Position numbers and translations under genes: made by a program. Under the pieces are notes generated by a model that saw nothing but the letters and a program-made list of their open reading frames with translations, was not told the origin of the DNA and ran no database searches. A stretch of 64,000 nucleotides of DNA from CAVONV01 sp963697355 (GTDB lineage: Bacteria > Acidobacteriota > Vicinamibacteria > Marinacidobacterales > DATDRI01): positions 1 through 64,000 of the forward strand of contig CAVONV010000003.1 of NCBI GenBank assembly GCA_963697355.1, written 5' to 3'. Positions 35,614 to 43,866 of the stretch are shown here, piece after piece; the stretch's first letter is position 1, and each line of letters starts with the position of its first letter.

Positions 35614-37569
35614 TCAACGCTGTGCCCTGACCCTTGTCAACTCGATGAAGCTGGCGGCGTCGGCTTCATGATAGACGCGGTGCGTTGCTTTCTTGTAGTC
35701 CTCGGGTTTTGCCCAGGCGATGTTGGGGACAAACGTCTGTGGGTTGCGGTCGTAGACCGGGAACCAAGAGCTCTGCACCTGTACCATGATCCGGTGTCCG
35801 GGCCGGAAGGTATGGTTGACATGGGGCATGCTGAGGCGGAACGGCAGAACTTCGCCGGCCGGGATCGGTTTGGCCGTCTCGATGCTCTCGCGGTAGCGCC
35901 CGCGCATGATGTCGGCCGAAACCATCAGTTGATAGCCGCCCATATCCGGCTCGGAGGCTACCTCGTTGGGGTAGACGTCGATCAGTTTTACGACCCAGTC
36001 GGCGTCGGAACCGGTGGTGGAGGCAAAGAGCGTCGCCATCACAGCTCCCGAGGTCGTCACCGGCTCTGCCAGCACGTCCGTAACATAAGTCAGCACATCG
36101 GTCCGGTCGGCCGCATGACGTTGGTCATCCGCCAACCAGTAGCGCCATGTGGAATCGGGGTGAAAGAACGACGGCAGGATGGGCCGTACCCGGTATGGAA
36201 TCGGTTTGGACGGATCGGAGACATACTCATCATAGGAGCCACCGTCGCCGTTCGAGCCCGGATCATCAAAAGACAGTTTGCCACCCGCCCGCAGGTAGAG
36301 TCGCGACGGCTCGCCAGACTCTTTAGGCGGCCACGATTCGTAGCTCTTCCACAGATTCGAACCCGTTTCGAAAGCGAGCACGGGGGGCAGCGGTTTCTCA
36401 GGCTTTTCCCCCTTCAGGTGCTCGTCCCAAAAAGCTTGCAGCACCTTTTCGCGAAACCAGAGGCTGGTGTCGGAGCCCCATTTGATCTTGCCCAGTGCCG
36501 AGCCGTCGCCCCATGATTGGCCATGGTGCCAGGGTCCGATGGCGAGGTAATTGAGGTCGTTCGTGCTGTCCTTTGCCTCGCGCGCCAGATAGCTCGCGAT
36601 AGGGCCGTAGATATCTTCTTGATCGAAGAGACTGTGAACCGTCAGGGTGGCTACGTTGAGCGGCGCCTTGGACAATAGCTTGTCGACGGCCTGCAACTGC
36701 CAGAAGCTGTTGTAGGAAGGGTTGTCGATCAGACGGTTCCAGGCCGGGAGTTGATCGGAGCCGTAACGCTTGCCGAACTCTCCGACGGACCCGGCATCAA
36801 GAAGCGCGGAATAGGTATCGTAGTAACCCCAAGGCACGCGCTTCGAGGAATCCGCGGACGACGTTTGGACGTAGATATACTCCATCATCACCGGCCGGAA
36901 GGCGCCATTGTGGTACCAGTCATCGCCGATCCAGCCGTCGACCATGGCGTTGACCGGCACCGCCGCTTTGAGTGCCGGGTGCGGATCCAGAATCGCCATC
37001 AAGGTCAGGTAGCCGGCATAGGAAACGCCGGTGATACCCACCCTTCCATTGTTGCCGGGTACGTTTTTCACCAACCAGTCGATGGTGTCCCACGCGTCGG
37101 TGCCGTGATCGACCTCGCCCGAGTTCAACGGACCACGCACGGGCAAAGTAGAGATGTAATCGCCCTCCGACTTGTACTTACCGCGCGAATCCTGATACAC
37201 GCGGATATAGCCGGCGCGTACCATCGGCTCATCGGCCGAAGGCAGCATCATCGCCATATCGGGGCTGGTGATCCGTTGGGTGGTGCCGTCGGCGTCATAG
37301 GGTGTTCGGGTCAAGACGATCGGCATATCCCCTTCCACACCTTTGGGGATCATGATCACAGTGAAGAGCTTCACCCCGTCCCTCATGGGAATCATGACCT
37401 TCTGTCGCGTGTAGTTGAAGCCTTCGGTGGGAGACGTAACCTCGGGACGTACATCGCTCCCCTTTCCCACTAGATCCGGAATCTGGGCGTTAACGGTAGA
37501 TCCTGACCATACGACCATCACCGCGGCGACAACAGCATACATACCCCTCATGAAGCTTTGACCTTCCAT
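35614..37569 (-). CDS. Exported CocE/NonD-family alpha/beta hydrolase (peptidase S15-like)
   Basis: A 651-aa protein; ATG 37569 is preferred for its GAGGGAGA site and signal peptide (MYAVVAAVMVVWSGSTVNAQ). The catalytic domain has GITGVSYAGYLTLMAIL (Ser183), LFDQEDIYGP (Asp) and GPWHHGQSWG (His), as in alpha-amino-acid ester hydrolases and glutaryl-7-ACA acylases, and an RTPYDADG block. The C-terminal jelly-roll domain of the X-Pro dipeptidyl-peptidase type is seen in YVTDVLAEPVTTSGAVMATLF, SDADWVVKLIDVYPN and HVNHTFRPGHRIMVQVQSSWFP. Substrates would be amide or ester bonds of amino-acid derivatives. Divergent from an ADOP permease gene. Confidence 0.88.
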   Translation of the reverse strand: MEGQSFMRGMYAVVAAVMVVWSGSTVNAQIPDLVGKGSDVRPEVTSPTEGFNYTRQKVMIPMRDGVKLFTVIMIPKGVEGDMPIVLTRTPYDADGTTQRITSPDMAMMLPSADEPMVRAGYIRVYQDSRGKYKSEGDYISTLPVRGPLNSGEVDHGTDAWDTIDWLVKNVPGNNGRVGITGVSYAGYLTLMAILDPHPALKAAVPVNAMVDGWIGDDWYHNGAFRPVMMEYIYVQTSSADSSKRVPWGYYDTYSALLDAGSVGEFGKRYGSDQLPAWNRLIDNPSYNSFWQLQAVDKLLSKAPLNVATLTVHSLFDQEDIYGPIASYLAREAKDSTNDLNYLAIGPWHHGQSWGDGSALGKIKWGSDTSLWFREKVLQAFWDEHLKGEKPEKPLPPVLAFETGSNLWKSYESWPPKESGEPSRLYLRAGGKLSFDDPGSNGDGGSYDEYVSDPSKPIPYRVRPILPSFFHPDSTWRYWLADDQRHAADRTDVLTYVTDVLAEPVTTSGAVMATLFASTTGSDADWVVKLIDVYPNEVASEPDMGGYQLMVSADIMRGRYRESIETAKPIPAGEVLPFRLSMPHVNHTFRPGHRIMVQVQSSWFPVYDRNPQTFVPNIAWAKPEDYKKATHRVYHEADAASFIELTRVRAQR

Positions 37570-37732
37570 TATGATCTCCCTCTCGTCCGGTCTATGGGCA
37601 CGAACTCCCGGCCCACTCACACGGTCACCGATTGTTGATTTTTCCAGGCCGTAGCGCAAGGTCGATCTTCACCCGTGCAACCGAACCGGCATTGATCCCG
37701 TCTAACGGGGTGAGGGAGGAAGGAGTGTGTCT

Positions 37733-40144
37733 ATGACAGGTTTGCTACACGACCTGCGTTACGCGTTCCGCACGATCAGGAAGCAGCCGGTTTTCGCTGC
37801 CATTGCGGTCCTGACGCTCGGACTCGGAATCGGAGCCAACACAGCCATTTTCAGTGTGGTCCACACAGTTTTGCTGCAACCCGCAGCCTACCCGAAGGCG
37901 CCCGACGACGTACTCGTGTTGTCCGAGAACAGTAAGAATTGGGACGATATCAGCGTCTCCTATCCGAATTTCAAAGACTGGCAGTCGGAAAATCGCTCTT
38001 TCGAGAGCCTGGTCGGGTATCTAGATGGTCGTCGTAACTTGACCGGCCTCGAAGAGCCCCTTCGTCTCCGTGCGCTCCTGGTCTCGCACGGCTATTTCTC
38101 CCTCATGGGCGTGACCCCTCTTCACGGAAGGTTCTTCTCCCCCGATGAAGACCAGCCGGGAGCACCGGGTCGAGTGGTCCTCAATTACCCGCTGTGGCAA
38201 AACCGTTTCGGAGGTGATCCCGCGGTTGTCGGTAATACCGTGCGGCTCGATGACGCGAGCTACACGATTATCGGTGTCCTGCCCGCAGGTTTCGAGGCCC
38301 AGCCTCGAGAGTGCGCCTACACCCCCCTCGAGCCCTGGGCGGACAAAGACGACACACGGGATCGTGGCAACCACCAAGGTATTCGTGTGCTGGGACGCCT
38401 GCGACAAGGTGTCACTTTCGAAGAAGCCCGAGTGGAGATGGAGACGCTACAGGCACGGCTCGAGGCCCAGTATCCGGACACGAACACGGGCATCGGTGTC
38501 AACGTCGAGCGGCTCCATGACCATCTGGTCGCCGACTACGAGGCGACGCTACTCTTGCTGCTCGGCGCCGTTGGTTTGGTCCTCCTGATTGCCTGTACCA
38601 ACGTGGCCCAGCTGCTGCTGGCACGAGCGATGGGCCGCCGGAGAGACGCGGCTATCCAGGTCGCCCTCGGTGCGGGAAAGAGGCGCCTCGTCCAGCAGAG
38701 CCTGACCGAAAGTGTGCTTCTGGCTTTACTGGGCGGTTCACTCGGACTGACTCTTGCCTTTTCGGGACTCGGCGTCCTCCGAGATCTCCTACCCACCGAC
38801 GTCCCCGGCCTCGATCACGTGCAAATCAGCGGACCAATCCTGTTCTACACTCTGGTCGTATCCGTTATGACTGGAATCCTCTTTGGCGCGGTACCGGCAC
38901 TCGTTGCCTTCCGAGCCCAGCCCATGGATCCCCTGAAGGAAGGGAGCCGGGACACCGGAGGCAGGAAAGGTATGGGGCGGGGTCTTCTCGTGGCGGAAGT
39001 GGCGCTGGCCACCATCCTCCTGATCGGCGCCAGCCTCCTCATCCGCAGCGTCTACGAGCTGACGCGGGTCGACCCGGGCTTTCACCCCGACCGTCTTCTG
39101 ACGATGCAAATAGGACTTCCCGAATCGCTTTACGAGGGCGAGCGGCGCTCCTCTTTCGTTCACGAAATGCAGGAGCGGATGGAGGCTCTTCCGGGCGTCG
39201 CTTCTGCGGCGGTCGGTCTCAACTTTCCGATGATGGACTTCAGGTGGAGCTCCATTTTCATCGTGGGGGATCATCCCGTTCCGCCTCGAAGCGAGCTCCC
39301 TGCCTCGGTGTTCTCTCCCGTGGAGACCGGTTTTTTCGAGACGTTCGGTATACCTCTCGTCAGGGGAAGGACGTTCCTCGACACCGATGACGCCGATGCA
39401 CCGCGAGTCGTGGTCATCAATCAGGCGCTGGCGAATCGTTTTTGGCCCAACGAGAATCCAATAGGAAAACGCTTGAAACAAGGCTGGCCGGAAAGCGACA
39501 CACCCTGGCGCGAGATCGTGGGTGTCGTAGGCGATACGAAGCAAATGGGACTCGATGAGGAGCCCTTGATGCAAACCTACATGCCCGCCCGGCAATATGC
39601 CCTGTGGGCGGTTCGCTTGGCCCTTCGAACCGAGGTCGAGCCACTAACGTTGGTGGCTTCCGCCAAGGGCGTGGTTCGCGCCATGGATCCCAACCTTCCC
39701 GTCTACGAGATCGAGACCATGGACGACGTCATCTCGGCCTCTGTCGCACCAAGGCGGTTCACCATGGTCCTTCTCGGTATATTCGCTGCGCTGGCACTCG
39801 TGCTCGCCGCCATAGGGCTCTACGGCGTGATTGCCTATTCCGTGGCGAGGCGGACTCAGGAGATCGGCGTGCGCCTCACGATGGGTGCCAAACGGAGTGA
39901 CATCTTCCGTCTCGTGGTACGGCATGGGTTGGTGCCCTCTCTTATGGGCGCGGTCGTAGGGACGTTGGGAGCGCTCGGATTGGCCCAGTTTCTTTCGAGC
40001 CTTCTCTACGGTGTGGGCGCCAAGGATCCACTCACCTTCTCCATCGTTCCGGTCCTGTTGATGGTCGTTGCGTTCATCGCCTGCGCGGTGCCGGCTCTGG
40101 CAGCAACCCGCGTCGATCCCATTCACGCATTGAGGTACGAATGA
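37733..40144 (+). CDS. ADOP-family (MacB-like) ABC permease 1
   Basis: An 803-aa membrane protein; ATG 37733 is chosen because AGGAG lies seven bases before it. Two repeats of the MacB_PCD plus FtsX module: first helix with RTIRKQPVFAAIAVLTLGLGIGANTAIFSVV, a periplasmic domain, three helices near 280-395, then a second N-terminal helix (LLVAEVALATILLIGASLLI), periplasmic domain and three C-terminal helices (AAIGLYGVIAYSVARRTQEIGVRLTMGA; ends ATRVDPIHALRYE). This is the duplicated orphan permease architecture characteristic of Acidobacteriota, with no adjacent ATPase. It may move lipids or peptides out of the membrane; substrate unknown. Confidence 0.9.
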   Translation: MTGLLHDLRYAFRTIRKQPVFAAIAVLTLGLGIGANTAIFSVVHTVLLQPAAYPKAPDDVLVLSENSKNWDDISVSYPNFKDWQSENRSFESLVGYLDGRRNLTGLEEPLRLRALLVSHGYFSLMGVTPLHGRFFSPDEDQPGAPGRVVLNYPLWQNRFGGDPAVVGNTVRLDDASYTIIGVLPAGFEAQPRECAYTPLEPWADKDDTRDRGNHQGIRVLGRLRQGVTFEEARVEMETLQARLEAQYPDTNTGIGVNVERLHDHLVADYEATLLLLLGAVGLVLLIACTNVAQLLLARAMGRRRDAAIQVALGAGKRRLVQQSLTESVLLALLGGSLGLTLAFSGLGVLRDLLPTDVPGLDHVQISGPILFYTLVVSVMTGILFGAVPALVAFRAQPMDPLKEGSRDTGGRKGMGRGLLVAEVALATILLIGASLLIRSVYELTRVDPGFHPDRLLTMQIGLPESLYEGERRSSFVHEMQERMEALPGVASAAVGLNFPMMDFRWSSIFIVGDHPVPPRSELPASVFSPVETGFFETFGIPLVRGRTFLDTDDADAPRVVVINQALANRFWPNENPIGKRLKQGWPESDTPWREIVGVVGDTKQMGLDEEPLMQTYMPARQYALWAVRLALRTEVEPLTLVASAKGVVRAMDPNLPVYEIETMDDVISASVAPRRFTMVLLGIFAALALVLAAIGLYGVIAYSVARRTQEIGVRLTMGAKRSDIFRLVVRHGLVPSLMGAVVGTLGALGLAQFLSSLLYGVGAKDPLTFSIVPVLLMVVAFIACAVPALAATRVDPIHALRYE

Positions 40145-40145
40145 G

Positions 40146-40283
40146 ATGGCGACACAACCGGGCTTTTTCAAACTTTGTGGCATCATCGGCTTGCTGCTTC
40201 TAGTACTGGTCACTCTGCGCGTTGGACCGAAAGGACTCCTTGTCGTTTTCTTCCCGTTCTGGGCACGCGAGTATTTCCCTTAG
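40146..40283 (+). CDS. Possible 45-aa single-span membrane protein
   Basis: ATG 40146 lies one base after the ADOP stop, suggesting coupled translation. The 45 codons give MATQPGFFKLCGIIGLLLLV followed by LVTLRVGPKGLLVVFFPFW and a short tail, so residues about 8-24 and 30-38 are strongly hydrophobic. No family is recognised. It may be an accessory subunit or chance; the lack of a strong ribosome site lowers confidence. Confidence 0.35.
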   Translation: MATQPGFFKLCGIIGLLLLVLVTLRVGPKGLLVVFFPFWAREYFP

Positions 40284-40682
40284 ATCAGCAAGGGAAGCCC
40301 GCAAAGGAAGAATATCCTCGCGACACCGATCGTGTAGAAAAACACACGCCTGGCTCAGAGCATGAAGGGAAATCCCCTCTTGTCAACGGCTTGGAAGTCG
40401 GCTCACCGTTGACCGGGAGCCGGCCGTATTGGGACTGTCCGACAGGGCGCCACTGTTTGTATCCTAAACGATAGAAGGGATTTAGCCTCCCACTTCCCAC
40501 GTCTTCTCCGCGATCTCGCGATGAACGAGCTGGTTGTGTTGGATCGCGATAAGACGCTCGCCGATGGTACGCCGTTTGCACCGTGAAATCCCACTACTGT
40601 GTACGGGAGAGATGTCCGCCATCGGTAGGACCATGGCGGAGACGGGGTGATGGGCGTTTAGCTGGGCTGTCAGGGGACGAAC
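40284..40682. other. Intergenic region, no confident gene
   Basis: About 400 bases. A minus-strand frame (40482-40745) is open but overlaps the following ATPase gene and shows no recognised domain. No repeat or clear promoter was found. Confidence 0.4.
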
Positions 40683-42680
40683 GTGAAGCAGAAACTCGGA
40701 GAGGTTCTCGTCAACTGTGATCTCATAACACCTATTCAACTCCAAGAGTGCCTGCAGTCTCAGAACGGTTCACGGAAACGGCTTGGCACCATCGTCGTGG
40801 AAAAGGGCTATGCGAAGGAGATCGACATCGCCCGTGTTTTGGCCTCGAAGCTCTCCCTACCCTTTGTCGAACTGGATTCTGTCGAGATCGATGCGGATGC
40901 CGTAACGGCCGTCCACGAGAAACTGGCCCGCAAGCATCAAGTCTTCCCCATCCGAATCGAGGGGAAAGGATTGCGCCTGGCCATGGCGGACCCTCTCGAC
41001 ATCGTTGCAGCGGAGGACATTCGCTTTCATTCCGGGTACGAGGTACATCCTGTGGTGTGCCTTCCGCAGTCCATCGATACGGCCATCAACACCCATTACA
41101 ACGTGGCCGAAACGCTGCAGAACTTGATCGGGGATTTGCCCAAGGATACGGTGGCGGTCGAGGTCTTGTCGGGTGTCGAGCAAACGCCGGACGAAAACAA
41201 GCTTCGGCGCATCAGTGAAGCATTGCCGGTGGTGCGTATCGTCAACCTCCTTCTGGCCGAAGCCGTGCGGAACAAAGCCAGTGACGTCCACATCGAGCCG
41301 GCTGAGACACAAGTTCTGGTGCGAACCCGAGTCGACGGCATTCTTAGAGCCAGGTTCGCACTTCCCAAGTGGGTTCAAGCCGCTGTAACGTCTCGCATCA
41401 AAATCATGGCACTCTTGGACATCGCCGAAAAGCGCCTTCCTCAAGATGGGCGTGTGCAACTCCGCATCGACGGCGAGCACGTCGATCTCCGGCTGTCTAC
41501 CATCCCTACCCGGCACGGAGAGAAGTTGGTCATTCGAGTATTGCAGCGCGAATCGGTGCCGACGCTCGACAAGATAGGCATGTGCGACGATTCGCTCTCA
41601 CAGTTCCGTGATCTCGTGAATCAACCGCAGGGAGTCATCCTCGTCACGGGTCCCACCGGAAGTGGAAAGACGACGACGCTGTATGCTGCGCTCGGGCAAA
41701 TGAAGCTGAGGACCCTCAATATCATTACTCTCGAAGATCCCATCGAGTATGGGATCGATGACATCAATCAGGTTCAGATCAACGAGAAAGCCGGACTGAG
41801 CTTCCCCGTCGGCTTGAGGTCTGTCCTCCGGCAAGATCCAGATGTTATCTATGTCGGGGAGATGCGAGACGAGGTGACCGCTTCAGTGGCGCTCAAGGCA
41901 TCTCTTACAGGGCACCTGGTGCTATCGACGCTCCACACGAGCACGGCAGCATCTGCTGTAACCCGTCTGGTGGACATGGGTATTCCTCCCTACCTGGTGG
42001 GATCGGCGCTCACCGCTGTGCTTTCTCAAAGGCTGTTGCGCGTCGTTTGCGAGCACTGTAAGGCTCCGCATACGCCACGTAAGAGCGATCTCGCCGGCCT
42101 CGAAATGGCCATCATGCAGGCTGGCGGCTCACGCACAAGACAACTCAAGATCGTAACGAATCGGGAGCGCGAGGGGTCGAATCCGCTTCGGGCCTGGGTC
42201 GAGTCATTGCTCACCTTCAACCGCTCAGCCGATGGCCCTACGTTCTACAGGGGAGAGGGGTGCTCACAATGCTCTCGGACCGGGTATTCAGGACGCACGG
42301 GAGTTTTCGAGTTACTGAGGATTACACCTCATATACGAGAGCTGATCTATGCCGGGGCGCCTGAGAGCCAGATCACCCGAGCAGCCGAACGGGCCGGAAC
42401 GAAGAGCTTGTTGCAACAAGCTTGCGCCAAGCTGGTCGCTGGTGAAACCACGATCGAAGAAGTGATTCGAGTCGTGGCCACTGAAAGCGGCGCGAAAATG
42501 CTATGTCGGGGATGCGGATCGGAGCTAGAGACCGACTATGTCTCTTGCCCACACTGCGGTCTTTCAAGTCTCCCGTCCTGTCCTTCTTGTGGGCGACGAT
42601 GTGAAACGTCGTGGAAGTTCTGCGCGTATTGCTGCAAGCCGCTCCAAGCGCAGGCCGTGAACTCTGCTCAAGTCGGTTGA
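40683..42680 (+). CDS. GspE/PilB-type secretion ATPase with C-terminal zinc-ribbon extension
   Basis: A 665-aa protein, GTG start. N-terminal GspE_N (MshEN-like) domain (about 1-150), a linker, then the ATPase core: ASDVHIEP, Walker A GPTGSGKTT (323-331), LEDPIEYGIDDINQVQINEK, Walker B region DPDVIYVGEMRD (385-396), LVLSTLHTSTA, and the usual zinc-binding Cys pairs CEHC and CSQC. Such ATPases drive pilus or pseudopilus assembly. Unusual is an extra tail (about 600-655) with CRGCG, CPHCG, CPSCG and CAYC, a double-zinc-ribbon-like arrangement. No other pilus or secretion gene is in the window, so it is an orphan that could serve a distant machine or a different process. Confidence 0.88.
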   Translation: MKQKLGEVLVNCDLITPIQLQECLQSQNGSRKRLGTIVVEKGYAKEIDIARVLASKLSLPFVELDSVEIDADAVTAVHEKLARKHQVFPIRIEGKGLRLAMADPLDIVAAEDIRFHSGYEVHPVVCLPQSIDTAINTHYNVAETLQNLIGDLPKDTVAVEVLSGVEQTPDENKLRRISEALPVVRIVNLLLAEAVRNKASDVHIEPAETQVLVRTRVDGILRARFALPKWVQAAVTSRIKIMALLDIAEKRLPQDGRVQLRIDGEHVDLRLSTIPTRHGEKLVIRVLQRESVPTLDKIGMCDDSLSQFRDLVNQPQGVILVTGPTGSGKTTTLYAALGQMKLRTLNIITLEDPIEYGIDDINQVQINEKAGLSFPVGLRSVLRQDPDVIYVGEMRDEVTASVALKASLTGHLVLSTLHTSTAASAVTRLVDMGIPPYLVGSALTAVLSQRLLRVVCEHCKAPHTPRKSDLAGLEMAIMQAGGSRTRQLKIVTNREREGSNPLRAWVESLLTFNRSADGPTFYRGEGCSQCSRTGYSGRTGVFELLRITPHIRELIYAGAPESQITRAAERAGTKSLLQQACAKLVAGETTIEEVIRVVATESGAKMLCRGCGSELETDYVSCPHCGLSSLPSCPSCGRRCETSWKFCAYCCKPLQAQAVNSAQVG

Positions 42681-42828
42681 GTCGAGTCCAGTCGTAATCG
42701 CTCCAACTAACATCCCCAGCCTTCTACCATTCCCGCCGAGACGTGGGAAAGAAGGCACCCGACCTATCCCGTTCATCACCGTCGAAAGAGGCGTGCCGCC
42801 TTTTCCCACGAATACTTTTCGAAACCTG

Positions 42829-42856
42829 TTGACTTCTAGTTGTCGAGATGGATAAT
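42829..42856 (+). promoter_or_regulatory. Sigma70-type promoter of the radical-SAM gene
   Basis: TTGACT (42829-42834), 16-base spacer, GATAAT (42851-42856). The ATG at 42869 follows only 12 bases after the -10 box, so the leader is very short. ATGGA...TCCAT flanks the -10 region as a small inverted repeat. Confidence 0.55.
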
Positions 42857-42868
42857 CTCCATTGCTAG

Positions 42869-43742
42869 ATGTCTCGGAGCCTCGCTCGGACGGTTCGATT
42901 CTCTAGGGGGGCACGCTCGGTCCTTCGGCCGTTCCGGAAAATAGGTGTTCGCGTCGGTCGTCTGAAGGGCCTCAAGTTTCTCTGGCTGGAGATCACTCGA
43001 AGCTGCAACCTCGCTTGCAAACACTGTTACTGCCGCTCGGGGCCGAACGTGCCTGTCACCGAACGGATGGAATTCGGGGACTGGTGTCGTGTGATGGATG
43101 AAGCGCGATCGATCGGCTGCCGCCGATTGCAGTTCATTGGCGGCGAGCCCACACTCCATCCCGATCTCTTGGGGCTCATAGAGCACGCCAAACACGCCGG
43201 CTTCAAATACTTTGAGGTGTTCACGAACGCGACGCTGCTCGGGGAAGACGTCATCGAATCCTTCAAAAAGCTCGGTGTTCGCGTGGCCCTCTCGCTTTAT
43301 TCGTCAGACCGTGAAACTCACGACCAGATCACGGGCCACGACGGAAGCTTCGAAAAGACGGTCGATGCCATTGAGCGGCTGGTGGAACAAAAGATCCCCT
43401 TCCGCGCCGGCGTCATTCTGATGGAGCAAAACGCCACACATTTCAAGAAAACAAAGAAATTCCTGAAGCACCTCGGCGCCTCCTACATAGGAATGGACCA
43501 TGTACGCGGCATTGGACGGGGCGAGTCGCCCAAACCGAACGCCCGTCCTATGGACGAGCTCTGCGGCCACTGCTGGAGCGGCAAACTGTGTATCGATCCC
43601 AACGGTAACGCGTACCCCTGTGTTTTTTCACGGTTCGCCCCGGTCGGCAACTTCCTGACCGACGGCATCAAGGGCATCGTCGAGGGGCAAAAGCTACACT
43701 GCTTTTCGGCGGGCAGCCTACCTGGGCGAACAAGGAGGATAG
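42869..43742 (+). CDS. Radical-SAM/SPASM protein, probable peptide maturase (one-base slip near 3' end)
   Basis: ATG 42869 is preceded by an in-frame stop. The radical-SAM core binds [4Fe-4S] through CNLACKHC (Cys46, Cys50, Cys53), followed by FIGGEPTLHPDLLGLIEHA and later barrel strands. The C-terminal part holds a SPASM/twitch-type cluster region: CGHCWSGKLCIDPNGNAYPC, then VFSRFAPVGNFL. The uncorrected frame runs to 43783 with an unlikely tail; dropping one T from the run at 43703-43706 instead gives HCFRRAAYLGEQGG and a stop at 43740-43742, four bases before a strongly SD-led small gene. SPASM radical-SAM enzymes commonly install thioether or C-C crosslinks in small peptides, and the adjacent 39-aa peptide is the obvious candidate partner. 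Substrate and reaction are inferred. Confidence 0.8.
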
Positions 43743-43746
43743 GGAA

Positions 43747-43866
43747 ATGTTACTTATTTGTGAGCCAATGGAACCAATTGTAAGAACGGTGAAAACCAGC
43801 GAGTTTTGGTGGGGCTTCATCGTCGGCGCGGTGTTATCCGGACTCATCTTTCGGTTTGTAATCTAA
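43747..43866 (+). CDS. 39-aa peptide next to radical-SAM gene (candidate substrate or membrane peptide)
   Basis: ATG 43747 has an AGGAGG site ending eight bases upstream, and this site is inside the last codons of the radical-SAM gene. The product begins MLLICEPMEPIVRTVKTSE and ends with the hydrophobic FWWGFIVGAVLSGLIFRFVI. The second half would span a membrane, with a GxxxxG spacing and two Trp at its edge; the N-terminal half has one Cys and basic residues. No family is recognised. It ends four bases inside the 3' end of the convergent kinase gene. Coding potential rests on ribosome site, coupling and position rather than homology. Confidence 0.55.
   Translation: MLLICEPMEPIVRTVKTSEFWWGFIVGAVLSGLIFRFVI

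Noticed and set aside
40482..40745. 87-codon minus-strand frame upstream of the GspE-like gene
   Set aside because: No recognised domain, overlaps the ATPase start, no ribosome site; left unassigned.
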